Positions 1 through 16,458 are shown, numbered from the stretch's first letter. The stretch: DNA of 64,000 nucleotides from Methanobacterium sp. PtaB.Bin024 (GCA_002067065.1 MVPY01000034.1:51136-115135), one strand, 5' to 3'. Numbers and translations are program-made. Notes: generated from the sequence alone by a model not told the origin.

Positions 1-266
1 ACCTCAGAGTAGTAGTGAATTTCTTTGCCAATATATCTCGTGGGCAGGTCACGTTCTAACTCGTAAGGCAGGAGCCGGTTTGGAGTTTTAATTAGGCAAT
101 AACCATTTTCAGTTGATAACTCTATTTCATACCCATTCTCTCCCAGTTCTTGGATTTCACTGGTAAGTTGGGATTCTGATATTCCCATTTCGGATGCTAA
201 TTCGTCACCTTGAACATATTCGCCCTTATTTTCATGGAGTGTTTTTAAAATCTGTTTCTTGTACAT
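1..266 (-). CDS. birA: Biotin-protein ligase / biotin repressor, N-terminal part (cut by window edge)
   Basis: Translated leftward from an ATG at 266, the reading frame is open to the window edge. It gives about 88 residues that look like the winged-helix (HTH_11) N-terminus of BirA: a first helix starting MYKKQILKTLHENKGEY, then ELASEMGISESQLTSEI as the recognition region. The ligase domain begins at the edge (RDLPTRYIGKEIHYYSE). It lies 47 bases downstream of pyruvate carboxylase subunit A on the same strand, and that pairing is known from Methanothermobacter, where the ligase biotinylates the carboxylase. Because the DNA-binding domain is present, the protein may also act as a biotin-responsive repressor; that is inference. 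An in-frame ATG at 281 is an alternative start. Confidence 0.8.
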   Translation of the reverse strand, partial: MYKKQILKTLHENKGEYVQGDELASEMGISESQLTSEIQELGENGYEIELSTENGYCLIKTPNRLLPYELERDLPTRYIGKEIHYYSE

Positions 267-313
267 AAAACCACTAACCATTTTTTTTTAACCATCGAAG
301 CTCACAATCAATA

Positions 314-1801
314 TTATTTCTTACTCCTGGCAACAGAATTTGCTATATGGCTGGAAACTGCTGCAGAAACTGCGGCCGCTTTTTTAGAAGGTAAAAACGT
401 TGATTTTAACCTGGAAACCCTTTCTCTATCTTCTTGAACGATCTGTTCTACATTTTCCATTATTTCCTGTTTATGTTCATCCACAAAGTGAGTGTGTAAT
501 TTTCCCTCCTTGAAGGTGGAGTTCAGCATCATGGCTTTATGGAAGGGTATGGTGGTTTCCACCCCTATAATAATATATTCTGAGAGGGCTCTCCTCATCC
601 TGGAGATGGCTGCATTTCTATTCCTACCCCATACAATGAGTTTGGAAATCATGGAATCATAATATGGTGGTATGGTGTAATTCATATAAACCCCACTGTC
701 CACCCGCAATCCAGGACCCCCTGGGGAACGATAACCAGTGATTTTACCTGGATTAGGGGCAAAATCAGCTAAAGGATTTTCAGCATTTATACGACACTCA
801 ATGGCATGGCCTCTTACTTGGATCTCCTCCTGGGCACAGCATAACTCTCTGCCAGAGGCGATTTTAATCTGTTCTTTAACCAGATCCACTCCGGTGACCA
901 CTTCGGTGATGGGGTGTTCTACCTGGATTCTGGTGTTCATCTCCAGGAAATAAAAGTCACCATTTGAGTATAAAAATTCCACAGTACCGGCATTGGTGTA
1001 TCCTATGGATGATGCTGCTTTAACAGCTGTTGATCCCATCTTTTCCCGGAGTTCATCGGTCATAATGGGGGAAGGTGCCTCTTCAATGAGTTTCTGGTGT
1101 CTTCGCTGGATACTACACTCACGGTCAGCCACGTGGATGGTGTTACTCTGTTCATCAGCCAGGATCTGGAATTCTATGTGGCGTGGTTCCTCCACATACT
1201 TCTCAATAAATACAGTGGAGTCTCCAAAAGCTGATTCTGCTACAGATTGTGTGGATTCCAGGGCGCGTGTGAGTTCATCTTCCTCATAGACAGTTCTCAT
1301 CCCAATACCGCCGCCTCCTGCGGATGCTTTGACTATAACTGGGTAACCAATGGATTCTGCAATTTTAAGGGCTTCATCCGGGTCAGTCACTCCCTTACTG
1401 TCACCAGGTATTACAGGAACTCCTGCTTTTTCCATGAGTTTACGGGATTCAATTTTACTTCCCATGGCTTCAATCACACGTCCTGGTGGGCCTATGAGTT
1501 TAACACCATTTTTGGCACATTCTTCACCAAGTTTTGAGTTTTCAGCCAGGAAACCATAACCGGGGTGAAGTGCATCGGCCCCAGATTTTTCTGCTGCTTC
1601 CAATATATTGTGAATGTTCAGATAACTATCAGCAGGGGCTGGTCCCCCTATAAGGTAAGCTTCGTCAGCGTATTTAGCAAAAAGTGAATTCTTATCTGCT
1701 TCAGAGTAAACTGCCACACTCTTCACATCCAGTTCTCTGCATGCTCGCATTACTCTAATGGCGATTTCTCCACGGTTAGCAACCAGGACCTTGTCAAACA
1801 T
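314..1801 (-). CDS. pycA: Pyruvate carboxylase subunit A (biotin carboxylase)
   Basis: 495 residues, the usual length for a free-standing archaeal biotin carboxylase subunit. The N-terminus MFDKVLVANRGEIAIR is the classic biotin-carboxylase start. The glycine-rich ATP-grasp loop KASAGGGGIGMR lies at residues 158-169 and the catalytic EMNTRIQVEHP at 287-297. The enzyme carboxylates biotin on the partner subunit B with ATP and bicarbonate, so that oxaloacetate can be made from pyruvate for the incomplete reductive TCA pathway of methanogens. Subunit B is not in this window. An acetyl-CoA carboxylase subunit is possible by sequence, but the adjacent birA gene and the methanogen context favour pyruvate carboxylase. 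The promoter should lie in the divergent gap 1802-2025. Confidence 0.9.
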   Translation of the reverse strand: MFDKVLVANRGEIAIRVMRACRELDVKSVAVYSEADKNSLFAKYADEAYLIGGPAPADSYLNIHNILEAAEKSGADALHPGYGFLAENSKLGEECAKNGVKLIGPPGRVIEAMGSKIESRKLMEKAGVPVIPGDSKGVTDPDEALKIAESIGYPVIVKASAGGGGIGMRTVYEEDELTRALESTQSVAESAFGDSTVFIEKYVEEPRHIEFQILADEQSNTIHVADRECSIQRRHQKLIEEAPSPIMTDELREKMGSTAVKAASSIGYTNAGTVEFLYSNGDFYFLEMNTRIQVEHPITEVVTGVDLVKEQIKIASGRELCCAQEEIQVRGHAIECRINAENPLADFAPNPGKITGYRSPGGPGLRVDSGVYMNYTIPPYYDSMISKLIVWGRNRNAAISRMRRALSEYIIIGVETTIPFHKAMMLNSTFKEGKLHTHFVDEHKQEIMENVEQIVQEDRERVSRLKSTFLPSKKAAAVSAAVSSHIANSVARSKK

Positions 1802-1963
1802 GTTATACTTCCTGTGTATCTTATTGCAATTTATTATTGGTTTTTTTTAAATCCTGAACTTTTATTATGTTTATCTTTGTCTATCTATATCCTCATACAG
1901 ATTTATATCTAACTCCCTATTTTTGTATATCCTTGGAAATTTTGAATATCCTTGAAACACAAA

Positions 1964-1986
1964 ATATAATATGTTTCATATTATAT
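1964..1986. promoter_or_regulatory. Perfect inverted repeat in the pycA / methyltransferase divergent gap
   Basis: ATATAATATG, then TTT, then CATATTATAT: ten perfect base pairs around a three-base centre. It sits 40 bases before the start at 2026 and 163 bases before pycA. It also contains TATA-like sequence, so it may be an operator overlapping a promoter. Two direct copies of TATCCTTG-AAA lie just upstream at about 1927 and 1948, spaced about two helical turns apart. Confidence 0.45.
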
Positions 1987-2025
1987 ACGATATGAATTTA
2001 ATCATAGGTAATTGGACCCGAAATC

Positions 2026-2643
2026 ATGATCAACAAGAAAAAACACCTGGAAATGGCATTACAATCGATTCCTTCTCACCCCCATCCTGATCCTGACTTG
2101 GAACAGTACCACACGCCAGCTACCATAGCTTCTGATGTTGTATGGAATGCCAGTGTCCAGGGAGATATTCACAGAATGAAAGTGGTTGATCTTGGCTGTG
2201 GAACAGGAGTTATCGCACTAGGAGCAGCACTCATGGGAGCTACGGAAGTTGTGGGAGTTGATATTGATAATGATGCCCTTATAGTTGCTGAAAATGAAGC
2301 CAAAAAACTAAAAATTCAACATAAATGCAGTTTCGTGAATATGGATATTGATGATTTCAGGGAAAACGCTGACACTGTGATCCAGAACCCTCCATTTGGT
2401 GCGCAGAAAGCCCATCGTAAGGATGCAGATAGAAAATTTGTAGAAAAAGCGCTTCAAGTGGCCCCAGTTGTCTATTCATTTCACCTGGCCAAGACAGAAG
2501 AGTTCCTAGAACAACTGGTTGGGAGTATTGGTGGGAGGATAACCCACAAGTTTTATTATGAATTTCCCCTACCACGACAATATCACTTTCACCGGGATGA
2601 AAAACGTGAAGTTGAAGTGGTTGTTTTGCGTGTAGAAAAATGA
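2026..2643 (+). CDS. METTL5-like N6-adenine RNA methyltransferase
   Basis: 205-residue class I SAM-dependent methyltransferase. Motif I is DLGCGTG at residues 55-61. The catalytic motif IV is NPPFG at 121-125, the (N/D)PP(F/Y) signature of N6-adenine methylases. The short length, the N-terminal helix MINKKKHLEMALQSIP and the lack of a target-recognition domain match the archaeal METTL5/COG2263 family. The eukaryotic members methylate small-subunit rRNA; the rRNA target here is inferred from family. It is transcribed divergently from pycA. Confidence 0.75.
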   Translation: MINKKKHLEMALQSIPSHPHPDPDLEQYHTPATIASDVVWNASVQGDIHRMKVVDLGCGTGVIALGAALMGATEVVGVDIDNDALIVAENEAKKLKIQHKCSFVNMDIDDFRENADTVIQNPPFGAQKAHRKDADRKFVEKALQVAPVVYSFHLAKTEEFLEQLVGSIGGRITHKFYYEFPLPRQYHFHRDEKREVEVVVLRVEK

Positions 2644-2850
2644 GCCGAGATAAAAAACTGTTCAATTAAAGGTAATTTGAAAATTCACATATACTGCATT
2701 CATTATCTAATTATTTACAACACTATTATTATTTAATAATGGATTTTTCCACTTGTTTTCTTCAAATATTTGATGAAAATTCTTCGAATTTATTCATGAA
2801 TTGTTGTAGTAACTAAAATAAGAAAAAGTGAGAAAAAAATATTTTGCTTT
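2644..2850. other. Convergent intergenic gap
   Basis: 207 AT-rich bases between two convergent genes. A weak hairpin (ATTATT, ATTT, AATAAT at 2725-2740) followed by a short T-run could end the rightward transcript. I see no gene in it. Confidence 0.4.
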
Positions 2851-4452
2851 TTATACACTTTCAGTGGTGAAATATCTGTAGTAGTATTTGAGGGGGTTGC
2901 CTGCTTCGTCGCTTATGCATCCTGTGTGTAGTTCTATGAGGTATTTGGTTGCTTTTTGGAGGGTGTTGGTGGGTGTTATGGTTAGGATGTTGTTGTTTAT
3001 TGTGGTGGTTATGGGTATGATTGTTCCGGTGGTTGTTTTTAGTGTGATCCACATGTTGTTTGCTTTTATGGGTTCGTTGAAGGTTGTTGTGATGATTTTG
3101 TCTATGGGTACGTTTATTGCGTTTCTGGCTGGGCTGCCTGCTATTGCTTGGGGTGGTGTGCTGTCGGTGGTGAATGGTCTGGTGTAATATTTGTTGGGGT
3201 TCCCATCAGAATCAATTACACTTCCTGTGTGTAAGATTATGGTGTATGTGGTTGCTTTCACAAGGAGATTGATGGGTGTTATAGTTAGGACGTTACCGTT
3301 TATTGCTGTGATTATAGGTATTGATGTTCCCGCACTGTTTTTTAATTCTATCTGCATAGTTCCTGCAAATATCGGTTCACTGAATGTGGTTGTAATAATT
3401 GTGTCGATAGGTACGTTTACTGCGTTTCTGGCTGGGCTGCCTGCTGTTGGTGTGGGTACAAATAGGGTTTTAGGTGCGAAATTTGCAACGATCAATCCAT
3501 AACGGAATAATGCAAACCCTTCTGATCCATTGGCCAGGGCTATTCGTGCATCGTTTTGTAACTCAGAAAGAGATAATGGAGTAGGGTTACTGTCGCTTTT
3601 GTAGGTCATTATACCTGATACTATCAATGTGCTTGAATGGTCAACAATCCATTTAGTGGTGGTACCAATCCACGTGGTGTCTTTGTTATAGTTCCCCTTG
3701 TAGATCATTGGTGACATGAAATCAAGGTAGGGAGAAAGTTTTCCATAGTCCTGCCCGTAATAATACGCGTTTACACTACACTCAGGCATAACTGCGGCTG
3801 AAAGGTAGAGATCAGAATTTTTACCTTTAACCAAATCCCGAACATCAGAAACAAAGTTCGTGATTGTGTTCGTACTGAATTCAACGCCATAGATATATGC
3901 AGTTCCACCATATCGAACATAATCCAAGTGAATTCCAGCTATACCAGGACATCCATCAATTATATTTGAAATAAAATTCTTAACATAATTTTGTCGAGTG
4001 GTGTCATGTGGTTTCCACCATGTACCTTTATATGCAAAACAACTTATCCAGGGATGAATACGGATGCTGGTTCCACTGAATTTGTTGATGAAGTTGTTAA
4101 TAACCGTTATTCCAGTTCCATCCTGGGGGGTGAAAACAAATATATCAGTATAACCTGCATCTTCCAGAGCCTCTGGATCAATGGATGATAAGGATGTTGA
4201 CCAAACCCAAAGGGCTGCAACATCTTCCAACGAATTTGCAGATGTTTCTACGCTTGTTACTTGATAACTACTATATACTGCAGCTTTACTTACTGTAAGG
4301 TTATTATCAGTTTCTAAAGTGATATTTGATTCAGTAACATTTTTTGTTACATTTTCAGTTGTATTATCTGTGGCAAAGGCCGCATTAGCACTAAAAATCA
4401 TTGCCAGAGTAAACAGTAAAACCAACAATATTGACTTTTTATTAATATTCAC
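2851..4452 (-). CDS. Secreted glycosidase-like protein with two Big_5 Ig-like repeats
   Basis: 533 residues. A signal peptide covers about residues 1-28 (MNINKKSILLVLLFTLAM, then SANAAFA). Residues about 85-330 resemble a TIM-barrel glycoside-hydrolase-like domain (GHL10/DUF4015 type) with IHPWISCF, GIHLDYVRYGG and FMSPMIYKG, typical of strands carrying acidic residues; D and R in HLDYVRY are candidate catalytic or substrate contacts. Two tandem repeats of about 96 residues follow (about 339-434 and 438-533), each starting AGSPARNA-NVPID, like bacterial Big_5 (SbsA Ig-like) domains. There is no C-terminal anchor. A role in trimming cell-wall or extracellular polysaccharide is inferred only. 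The repeat part has a strong G/T bias on the plus strand, as do the adhesins at 58510-64000. Confidence 0.65.
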   Translation of the reverse strand: MNINKKSILLVLLFTLAMIFSANAAFATDNTTENVTKNVTESNITLETDNNLTVSKAAVYSSYQVTSVETSANSLEDVAALWVWSTSLSSIDPEALEDAGYTDIFVFTPQDGTGITVINNFINKFSGTSIRIHPWISCFAYKGTWWKPHDTTRQNYVKNFISNIIDGCPGIAGIHLDYVRYGGTAYIYGVEFSTNTITNFVSDVRDLVKGKNSDLYLSAAVMPECSVNAYYYGQDYGKLSPYLDFMSPMIYKGNYNKDTTWIGTTTKWIVDHSSTLIVSGIMTYKSDSNPTPLSLSELQNDARIALANGSEGFALFRYGLIVANFAPKTLFVPTPTAGSPARNAVNVPIDTIITTTFSEPIFAGTMQIELKNSAGTSIPIITAINGNVLTITPINLLVKATTYTIILHTGSVIDSDGNPNKYYTRPFTTDSTPPQAIAGSPARNAINVPIDKIITTTFNEPIKANNMWITLKTTTGTIIPITTTINNNILTITPTNTLQKATKYLIELHTGCISDEAGNPLKYYYRYFTTESV

Positions 4453-4727
4453 GCCTCCAAACTCAAAATCTATGGATTATTGTTCTTAATGTGACCAATA
4501 TAATGTAATATATAATTATATAGAAAAGTTTAAAATAAAGTTTGTGTAATTTTATTTAAAATTTTTAATTTTCCAGATTTTTTTAATCTTTTATTCATCT
4601 AATATTTTTTTATCATATTGGATCTCATCGTACTTTTATAATAAATTTTATACCTACATCAAAATATTAAAAATGGTGGTCAAATGGTAGTTAATATATT
4701 ATAAGGATCAAAAACAGAAATTTAAGA
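4453..4727. other. Divergent promoter gap
   Basis: 275 very AT-rich bases between divergent genes. TATA-like stretches lie near 4500-4525 (for the leftward secreted protein) and at about 4691-4703 (TTAATATATTATAA, for the rightward SPOUT gene). There is no open frame of note. Confidence 0.4.
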
Positions 4728-5549
<822 letters not shown>

Positions 5550-5585
5550 TTACACGCTAATGCTATAACCAGGGACCATAGTAGC

Positions 5586-5615
5586 TTAATTAGCAAAAGC
5601 TAATTGGCTAATTAA
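5586..5615 (+). promoter_or_regulatory. Competing hairpins in the leader of the L3 operon
   Basis: TTAATTAGC (5586-5594) can pair with GCTAATT (5599-5605; 7 pairs, AAAA loop) or with GCTAATTAA (5607-5615; 9 pairs). The two stems exclude each other. A further stem, CGGGC (5710-5714) with GCCCG (5725-5729), lies between this and the L3 start. Whether the segment is transcribed is not known. Confidence 0.35.
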
Positions 5616-5794
5616 ATTTTGATATGAAGATGCATATTATTTAATGCGTTAAAAGCTAGCAAAAGCATTGATTGCAATTATTAAAAATAATTAATTGACA
5701 ATGCACATTCGGGCTAATTAGAATGCCCGTAAATTAATTCACGTTCACATATTTGGAAAAGTGGAAAATCTAAGAGTAAGGAGGAATATATTAG

Positions 5795-7613
<1,819 letters not shown>

Positions 7614-7622
7614 GTGTTATGA

Positions 7623-7883
7623 ATGGATCCTTATGATATAATAATCAAACCACAGTTAACTGAGAAAAGCATGAACGCAATTGATTACAAAAACGAGTTA
7701 ACCTTTGTGGTTCGAAGAACAGCCAAGAAGCCACAAATCAAACAGGCTTTTGAAGAATTATTCGATGTTAAGGTTGAACGAGTCAACACCCAGATAAACT
7801 CCCGTGGTGAAAAACTAGCCTACCTTAAACTGACAGAAGAGGCCAGTGCCGAAGACATCGCCGTAAAAATGGGTGTATTCTAA
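7623..7883 (+). CDS. rpl23: Ribosomal protein L23
   Basis: 86 residues, the compact archaeal uL23. The start DPYDIIIKPQLTEKSM and the RNA-binding segment ELFDVKVERVNT are characteristic. L23 sits at the exit of the tunnel and, in characterised ribosomes, is the docking point for SRP and the Sec translocon. It is 9 bases after L4. Confidence 0.95.
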   Translation: MDPYDIIIKPQLTEKSMNAIDYKNELTFVVRRTAKKPQIKQAFEELFDVKVERVNTQINSRGEKLAYLKLTEEASAEDIAVKMGVF

Positions 7884-7896
7884 GGGAGGATTAAAT

Positions 7897-8623
<727 letters not shown>

Positions 8624-8713
8624 AAACAGTATACATTGTCATTATCTCACAAATTAAGAATAAAATTACGAAAATACAGGATATAAGCAAAGGAAATTTA
8701 AGGAGGAGGCTAA

Positions 8714-9124
<411 letters not shown>

Positions 9125-9137
9125 GGAGAATCAAATT

Positions 9138-9598
9138 ATGGCAAAATTGAAATATGCTTATGAAGGAACGGGAAAAGTAGCTAAAGCTGCTGGCAGGTCC
9201 CTAAAAATCTCACCAAAACACTCTGTGGAGATTTGCAGGGAAATCCGGGGAATGTACCTGGATGAAGCCAAGGAATATCTGGAAGATGTAGTTCAGATGA
9301 AAAGACCCGTACCCTTCAAAAGACATAACAAAAAAGTAGGCCACCGAAAGGGACTTAAAGGATGGCCCACCGGCCGTTACCCCAAAAAGGCAGCCAGCCA
9401 AATTCTGGAAGTTCTTGATAATGCTGAGGCCAATGCTGAATATCAGGGTATGGACACCGAAGATCTGAAAATAATCCACATATCAAGCCATAGGGGTTAC
9501 ATAATCAGAGGATACATCCCAAGAGCATTCGGAAGGGCAACACCCTTCAACACACCAACCACACACATTCAGGTAGTTCTAGGGGAGGCAGAGAGCGC

Positions 9599-9602
<4 letters not shown>
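9138..9602 (+). CDS. rpl22: Ribosomal protein L22
   Basis: 154 residues, uL22, starting AKLKYAYEGTGKVAKAAGR. The ATG at 9138 follows AAGGAGA. A longer in-frame opening to 9087 overlaps S19 and is not needed. The C-terminal beta-hairpin (RGYIIRGYIPRAFGRATPFN) reaches into the exit tunnel. The stop overlaps the S3 start (ATGA), implying translational coupling. Confidence 0.95.
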
Positions 9603-11335
<1,733 letters not shown>

Positions 11336-11383
11336 GATTTTAAACCTTTAAAATCATCATAAATTATAAAAGGATGTAGCAAT

Positions 11384-11901
<518 letters not shown>

Positions 11902-12120
11902 ATGCTTGGTTAATCATTGGAATTTGTGGCTTGTGGCTGTTTAATTAACATAACAGTCAACATGCTCATTTATGCCAGATATAACCATGAATTTTAAGTT
12001 CAAACTTTAATTAGAGGTTTACTAATTAAATAATTTAAGCCTCAAACACCTGAAACCACGGGAACATACAGATAACACCCAAGGTTTAGGAACATCACAT
12101 ACCCATGCATAACTGATAGC

Positions 12121-12727
<607 letters not shown>

Positions 12728-12729
12728 AC

Positions 12730-13128
12730 ATGAAGGCCATCACATCAAAAGTCAGTAAATCCTTACCCATCGGAGCCCGCCTGCAGTGTGTGGATAACAC
12801 CGGAGCCCGTGAAGTGGAAATAGTATCAGTCAAAGGATACAAAGGTGTCAGGAGAAGACTGGGAAGTGCCGGTGTAGGTGACATGGTGGTAATATCCGTT
12901 AAAAAGGGAACCGTGGACATGCGCCGAGAAGTCACCACTGCGGTAGTTGTAAGGCAAAAAAAAGAATTCCGCCGAGCTGATGGACTTAGAGTAAAATTCG
13001 AGGACAACGCTGCAGTCATAGTAACTCCAGAAGGAATGTTGAAAGGTTCTGAAATAAGAGGACCTGTGGCCAAGGAAGCCGCGGACAGATGGCCATCTGT
13101 GGGAAGCGCTGCTAGCATTATCGTGTAG
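12730..13128 (+). CDS. rpl14: Ribosomal protein L14
   Basis: 132 residues, uL14. MKAITSKVSKSLPIGARLQCVDNTGAREV, read in two overlapping pieces, is the signature start; the ATG is at 12730, two bases after the S17 stop. GDMVVISVKKGTVDMRREV is the beta-barrel core. L14 contributes to intersubunit bridges. A longer frame from 12670 overlaps S17 and is rejected. Confidence 0.95.
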   Translation: MKAITSKVSKSLPIGARLQCVDNTGAREVEIVSVKGYKGVRRRLGSAGVGDMVVISVKKGTVDMRREVTTAVVVRQKKEFRRADGLRVKFEDNAAVIVTPEGMLKGSEIRGPVAKEAADRWPSVGSAASIIV

Positions 13129-13136
13129 GTGATTAA

Positions 13137-13490
<354 letters not shown>

Positions 13491-13491
13491 A

Positions 13492-14217
13492 ATGGCCAAA
13501 ATGGGATCAAGAAAACATTTAAAACGATTCAAATCACCAGAGCACTGGCCCATCCACCCAAAAGAGTTCAAGTGGACGGTAAAACCCAGTCCAGGACCAC
13601 ACACAATTGAAGGATCATTACCATTACTAGTTGTAGTTCGTGACATACTCCAAATAGCAGACAACGCCCGCGAAGCCAGAATCATCATCAACAATGGTGA
13701 AATCCTGGTGGATGGCCGCGTCCATAAGGACTACAAATTCCCAGTTGGATTCATGGACGTAATCCAAATACCAAAAACTGAAAAAGCTTATCGTGTATTG
13801 CCTGATGAGCGTGGAAGACTGATGCTCCACCCCATAGAAAAAGCAAACACTGGATTCAAACTCTGCAAAATTCAGGATAAAACCACCATCAAAGGAGGTA
13901 GGACACAGTTAAACCTCCATGACGGTAGAAACTATCTCACTGATGATGATTACAAAACTGGTGATGTGCTGGTGCTCAATGTACCTGAACAGGAAATAAA
14001 GGACCACATCAAATTTGAAGAGGGGACCCTTGGAATCATAACCGGTGGTAAGCACATTGGTGAGCGGGGAACTGTGAAAGAGATCAACATCACCAGCGGC
14101 CCCATGCCCAACACAGTAATGATCGAAACCAAGAATAAAACTTTCCAAACATTACAGGACTATGTTTTTGTCCTGGGAAAAGACAAACCAGCGATCTCAC
14201 TCCCTGGAGGCCAGTAA
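13492..14217 (+). CDS. rps4e: Ribosomal protein S4e
   Basis: 241 residues of the archaeal/eukaryotic eS4 family: MGSRKHLKRFKSPEHWPIHP, an S4-like RNA-binding domain (REARIIINNGEILVDGRVH), a central domain and a KOW motif (EGTLGIITGGKHIGERG). It starts one base after the L24 stop and abuts L5. Confidence 0.95.
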   Translation: MAKMGSRKHLKRFKSPEHWPIHPKEFKWTVKPSPGPHTIEGSLPLLVVVRDILQIADNAREARIIINNGEILVDGRVHKDYKFPVGFMDVIQIPKTEKAYRVLPDERGRLMLHPIEKANTGFKLCKIQDKTTIKGGRTQLNLHDGRNYLTDDDYKTGDVLVLNVPEQEIKDHIKFEEGTLGIITGGKHIGERGTVKEINITSGPMPNTVMIETKNKTFQTLQDYVFVLGKDKPAISLPGGQ

Positions 14218-14742
14218 ATGAATCCAATGCAACAGGTAAGAATAGCAAAAGCCACAGTTAACATTGGAGTTGGAGAAGGTGGTGAAAGACTGGCCAGAGC
14301 AGAAAAACTGCTCAAGAATATCACCAACCAGAAACCAGTGCGTACCATATCTAAAGTAACCAACCCTGAATTTGGAATCAGAAAAGGTCAACCCGTAGCT
14401 TGCAAAGTAACTCTACGTGGTGAAAAGGCACACGATGCTGTTAAGCTCATTCTTTCTGGGATTGATAATAAAATCAGATCTCGACAGTTTGATCGTCAAG
14501 GTAACTTATCCTTTGGAATCGAGGAACATATTGATATTCCTGGAATGCGCTATGAACCTGATATTGGAATATTCGGGATGAATGTTAACGTAACCTTCGA
14601 AAAACCGGGATACGGGATAAAAAGAAGGAAAATACAGCGAAAGCACATTCCACATAAACACCAGGTCACGCAGAGTGAGACACTGGAGTACATGAAGGAA
14701 AATTTCCAGATTAAAATAAAATCTGATAAAGATGATGAATAG
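14218..14742 (+). CDS. rpl5: Ribosomal protein L5
   Basis: 174 residues, uL5, beginning NPMQQVRIAKATVNIGVGEGG. KPVRTISKVTNPEFGIRKGQP and the loop around RQFDRQGNLSFGIEEH are typical. With L18 it carries 5S rRNA into the large subunit. It follows the S4e stop with no gap. Confidence 0.95.
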   Translation: MNPMQQVRIAKATVNIGVGEGGERLARAEKLLKNITNQKPVRTISKVTNPEFGIRKGQPVACKVTLRGEKAHDAVKLILSGIDNKIRSRQFDRQGNLSFGIEEHIDIPGMRYEPDIGIFGMNVNVTFEKPGYGIKRRKIQRKHIPHKHQVTQSETLEYMKENFQIKIKSDKDDE

Positions 14743-14750
14743 GTGATAAA

Positions 14751-14894
<144 letters not shown>

Positions 14895-14904
14895 AGGTGA
14901 CAAG

Positions 14905-15297
14905 ATGACACTTATGGATCCTCTGGCCAACGCCCTTACAAATATGCGTAACAATGAGATGCAGGGAAACAACAAATGTACCATAACTCCAGCATCCAAA
15001 ATGATTGGGCAGGTCCTGAGGACAATGCAAAAAGAAGGTTACATTGGTGAATTTGAATATGTTGATGATGAAAAGGCAGGACAATTCACCGTGGAACTAG
15101 AGGGAAACATAAACAAGTGCGGTGTGATAAAGCCCAGACATGCCGTGAAAAATGACGAGTTTGAAAAATTTGAAAAACGATACTTACCATCCAAGAACTT
15201 TGGGATGATGATAGTCACTACCTCTGAAGGTATAATGACCCACCAAGAAGCCAAAGAACGCGGTATAGGTGGTAGGTTATTGGTATACGTTTATTAA
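14905..15297 (+). CDS. rps8: Ribosomal protein S8
   Basis: 130 residues, uS8. MDPLANALTNMRNNEMQG and the C-terminal TTSEGIMTHQEAKERGIGG are diagnostic; the latter packs against 16S helix 21. AGGTGA precedes the ATG. Confidence 0.95.
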   Translation: MTLMDPLANALTNMRNNEMQGNNKCTITPASKMIGQVLRTMQKEGYIGEFEYVDDEKAGQFTVELEGNINKCGVIKPRHAVKNDEFEKFEKRYLPSKNFGMMIVTTSEGIMTHQEAKERGIGGRLLVYVY

Positions 15298-15308
15298 GGT
15301 GATTAAAA

Positions 15309-15842
<534 letters not shown>

Positions 15843-15848
15843 TCCACA

Positions 15849-16178
15849 ATGAGGAAACCAAAATTCAGAAGACAGGAATGGCACCGGTACAAAAAACTGG
15901 GCGAAAAATGGAGGAAAACCAGGGGTAAAACCAGTAAAACCAGAAGGTATGAAGGTCGTAAACCTGCCATGCCAACCATCGGATACTGTTCACCCAATGC
16001 CACTAAAGGATTACATCCCTCAGGATATGAGGATGTCCTGGTGTGCAATGTTAAGGACCTGGAAAAATTAAAACCCGAAACCCAGGCCGGAAGGATCAGC
16101 TCAACTGTAGGACTCAGAAAAAGAGAGATGATGCTAGATAAAGCAGATGAGCTGGGAATCAAGATCCTGAATGAATAG
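15849..16178 (+). CDS. rpl32e: Ribosomal protein L32e
   Basis: 109 residues, archaeal eL32: RKPKFRRQEWHRYKKLGEKWR, then MPTIGYCSPNATKGLHPSGYEDV. The core is intact. It is the last gene before a 287-base structured gap. Confidence 0.93.
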   Translation: MRKPKFRRQEWHRYKKLGEKWRKTRGKTSKTRRYEGRKPAMPTIGYCSPNATKGLHPSGYEDVLVCNVKDLEKLKPETQAGRISSTVGLRKREMMLDKADELGIKILNE

Positions 16179-16301
16179 AATCTCATAATCCAAATAATAT
16201 CATCAATCATAAATCATCTCATAAATCATCAATATCCTAAACCGTTTGCATGGCGATAATCATCAGATTAACAACCAAAAAAAAACGGATATCCTAGGAA
16301 T

Positions 16302-16458
16302 ATAGGGCCATCATCCCACAAGAATGATGGAAAGATGCAAAAAAATGAAAATGGATGCAAAGGGAAAATATGGCATCCAAAAAAATCCTGAGCTAAATTT
16401 CAGGATCGAGAAAAAAAAAGTTTTGATCAACCTTTTTTCAAAAGGTTGATATTGGAGG
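16302..16458 (+). promoter_or_regulatory. Four-hairpin leader before the L19e gene
   Basis: Four successive stem-loops are visible. (1) CCATCAT 16308-16314 with ATGATGG 16324-16330. (2) TGGATGC 16352-16358 with GCATCCA 16373-16379. (3) ATCCTGA 16385-16391 with TCAGGAT 16400-16406. (4) ATCAACCTTTT 16426-16436 with AAAAGGTTGAT 16440-16450, with a three-base loop. The Shine-Dalgarno GGAGG (16454-16458) follows the last stem by three bases. All stems are perfect. It could be a regulatory leader RNA, a small RNA, or the terminator of the preceding operon plus a new leader. Confidence 0.5.
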
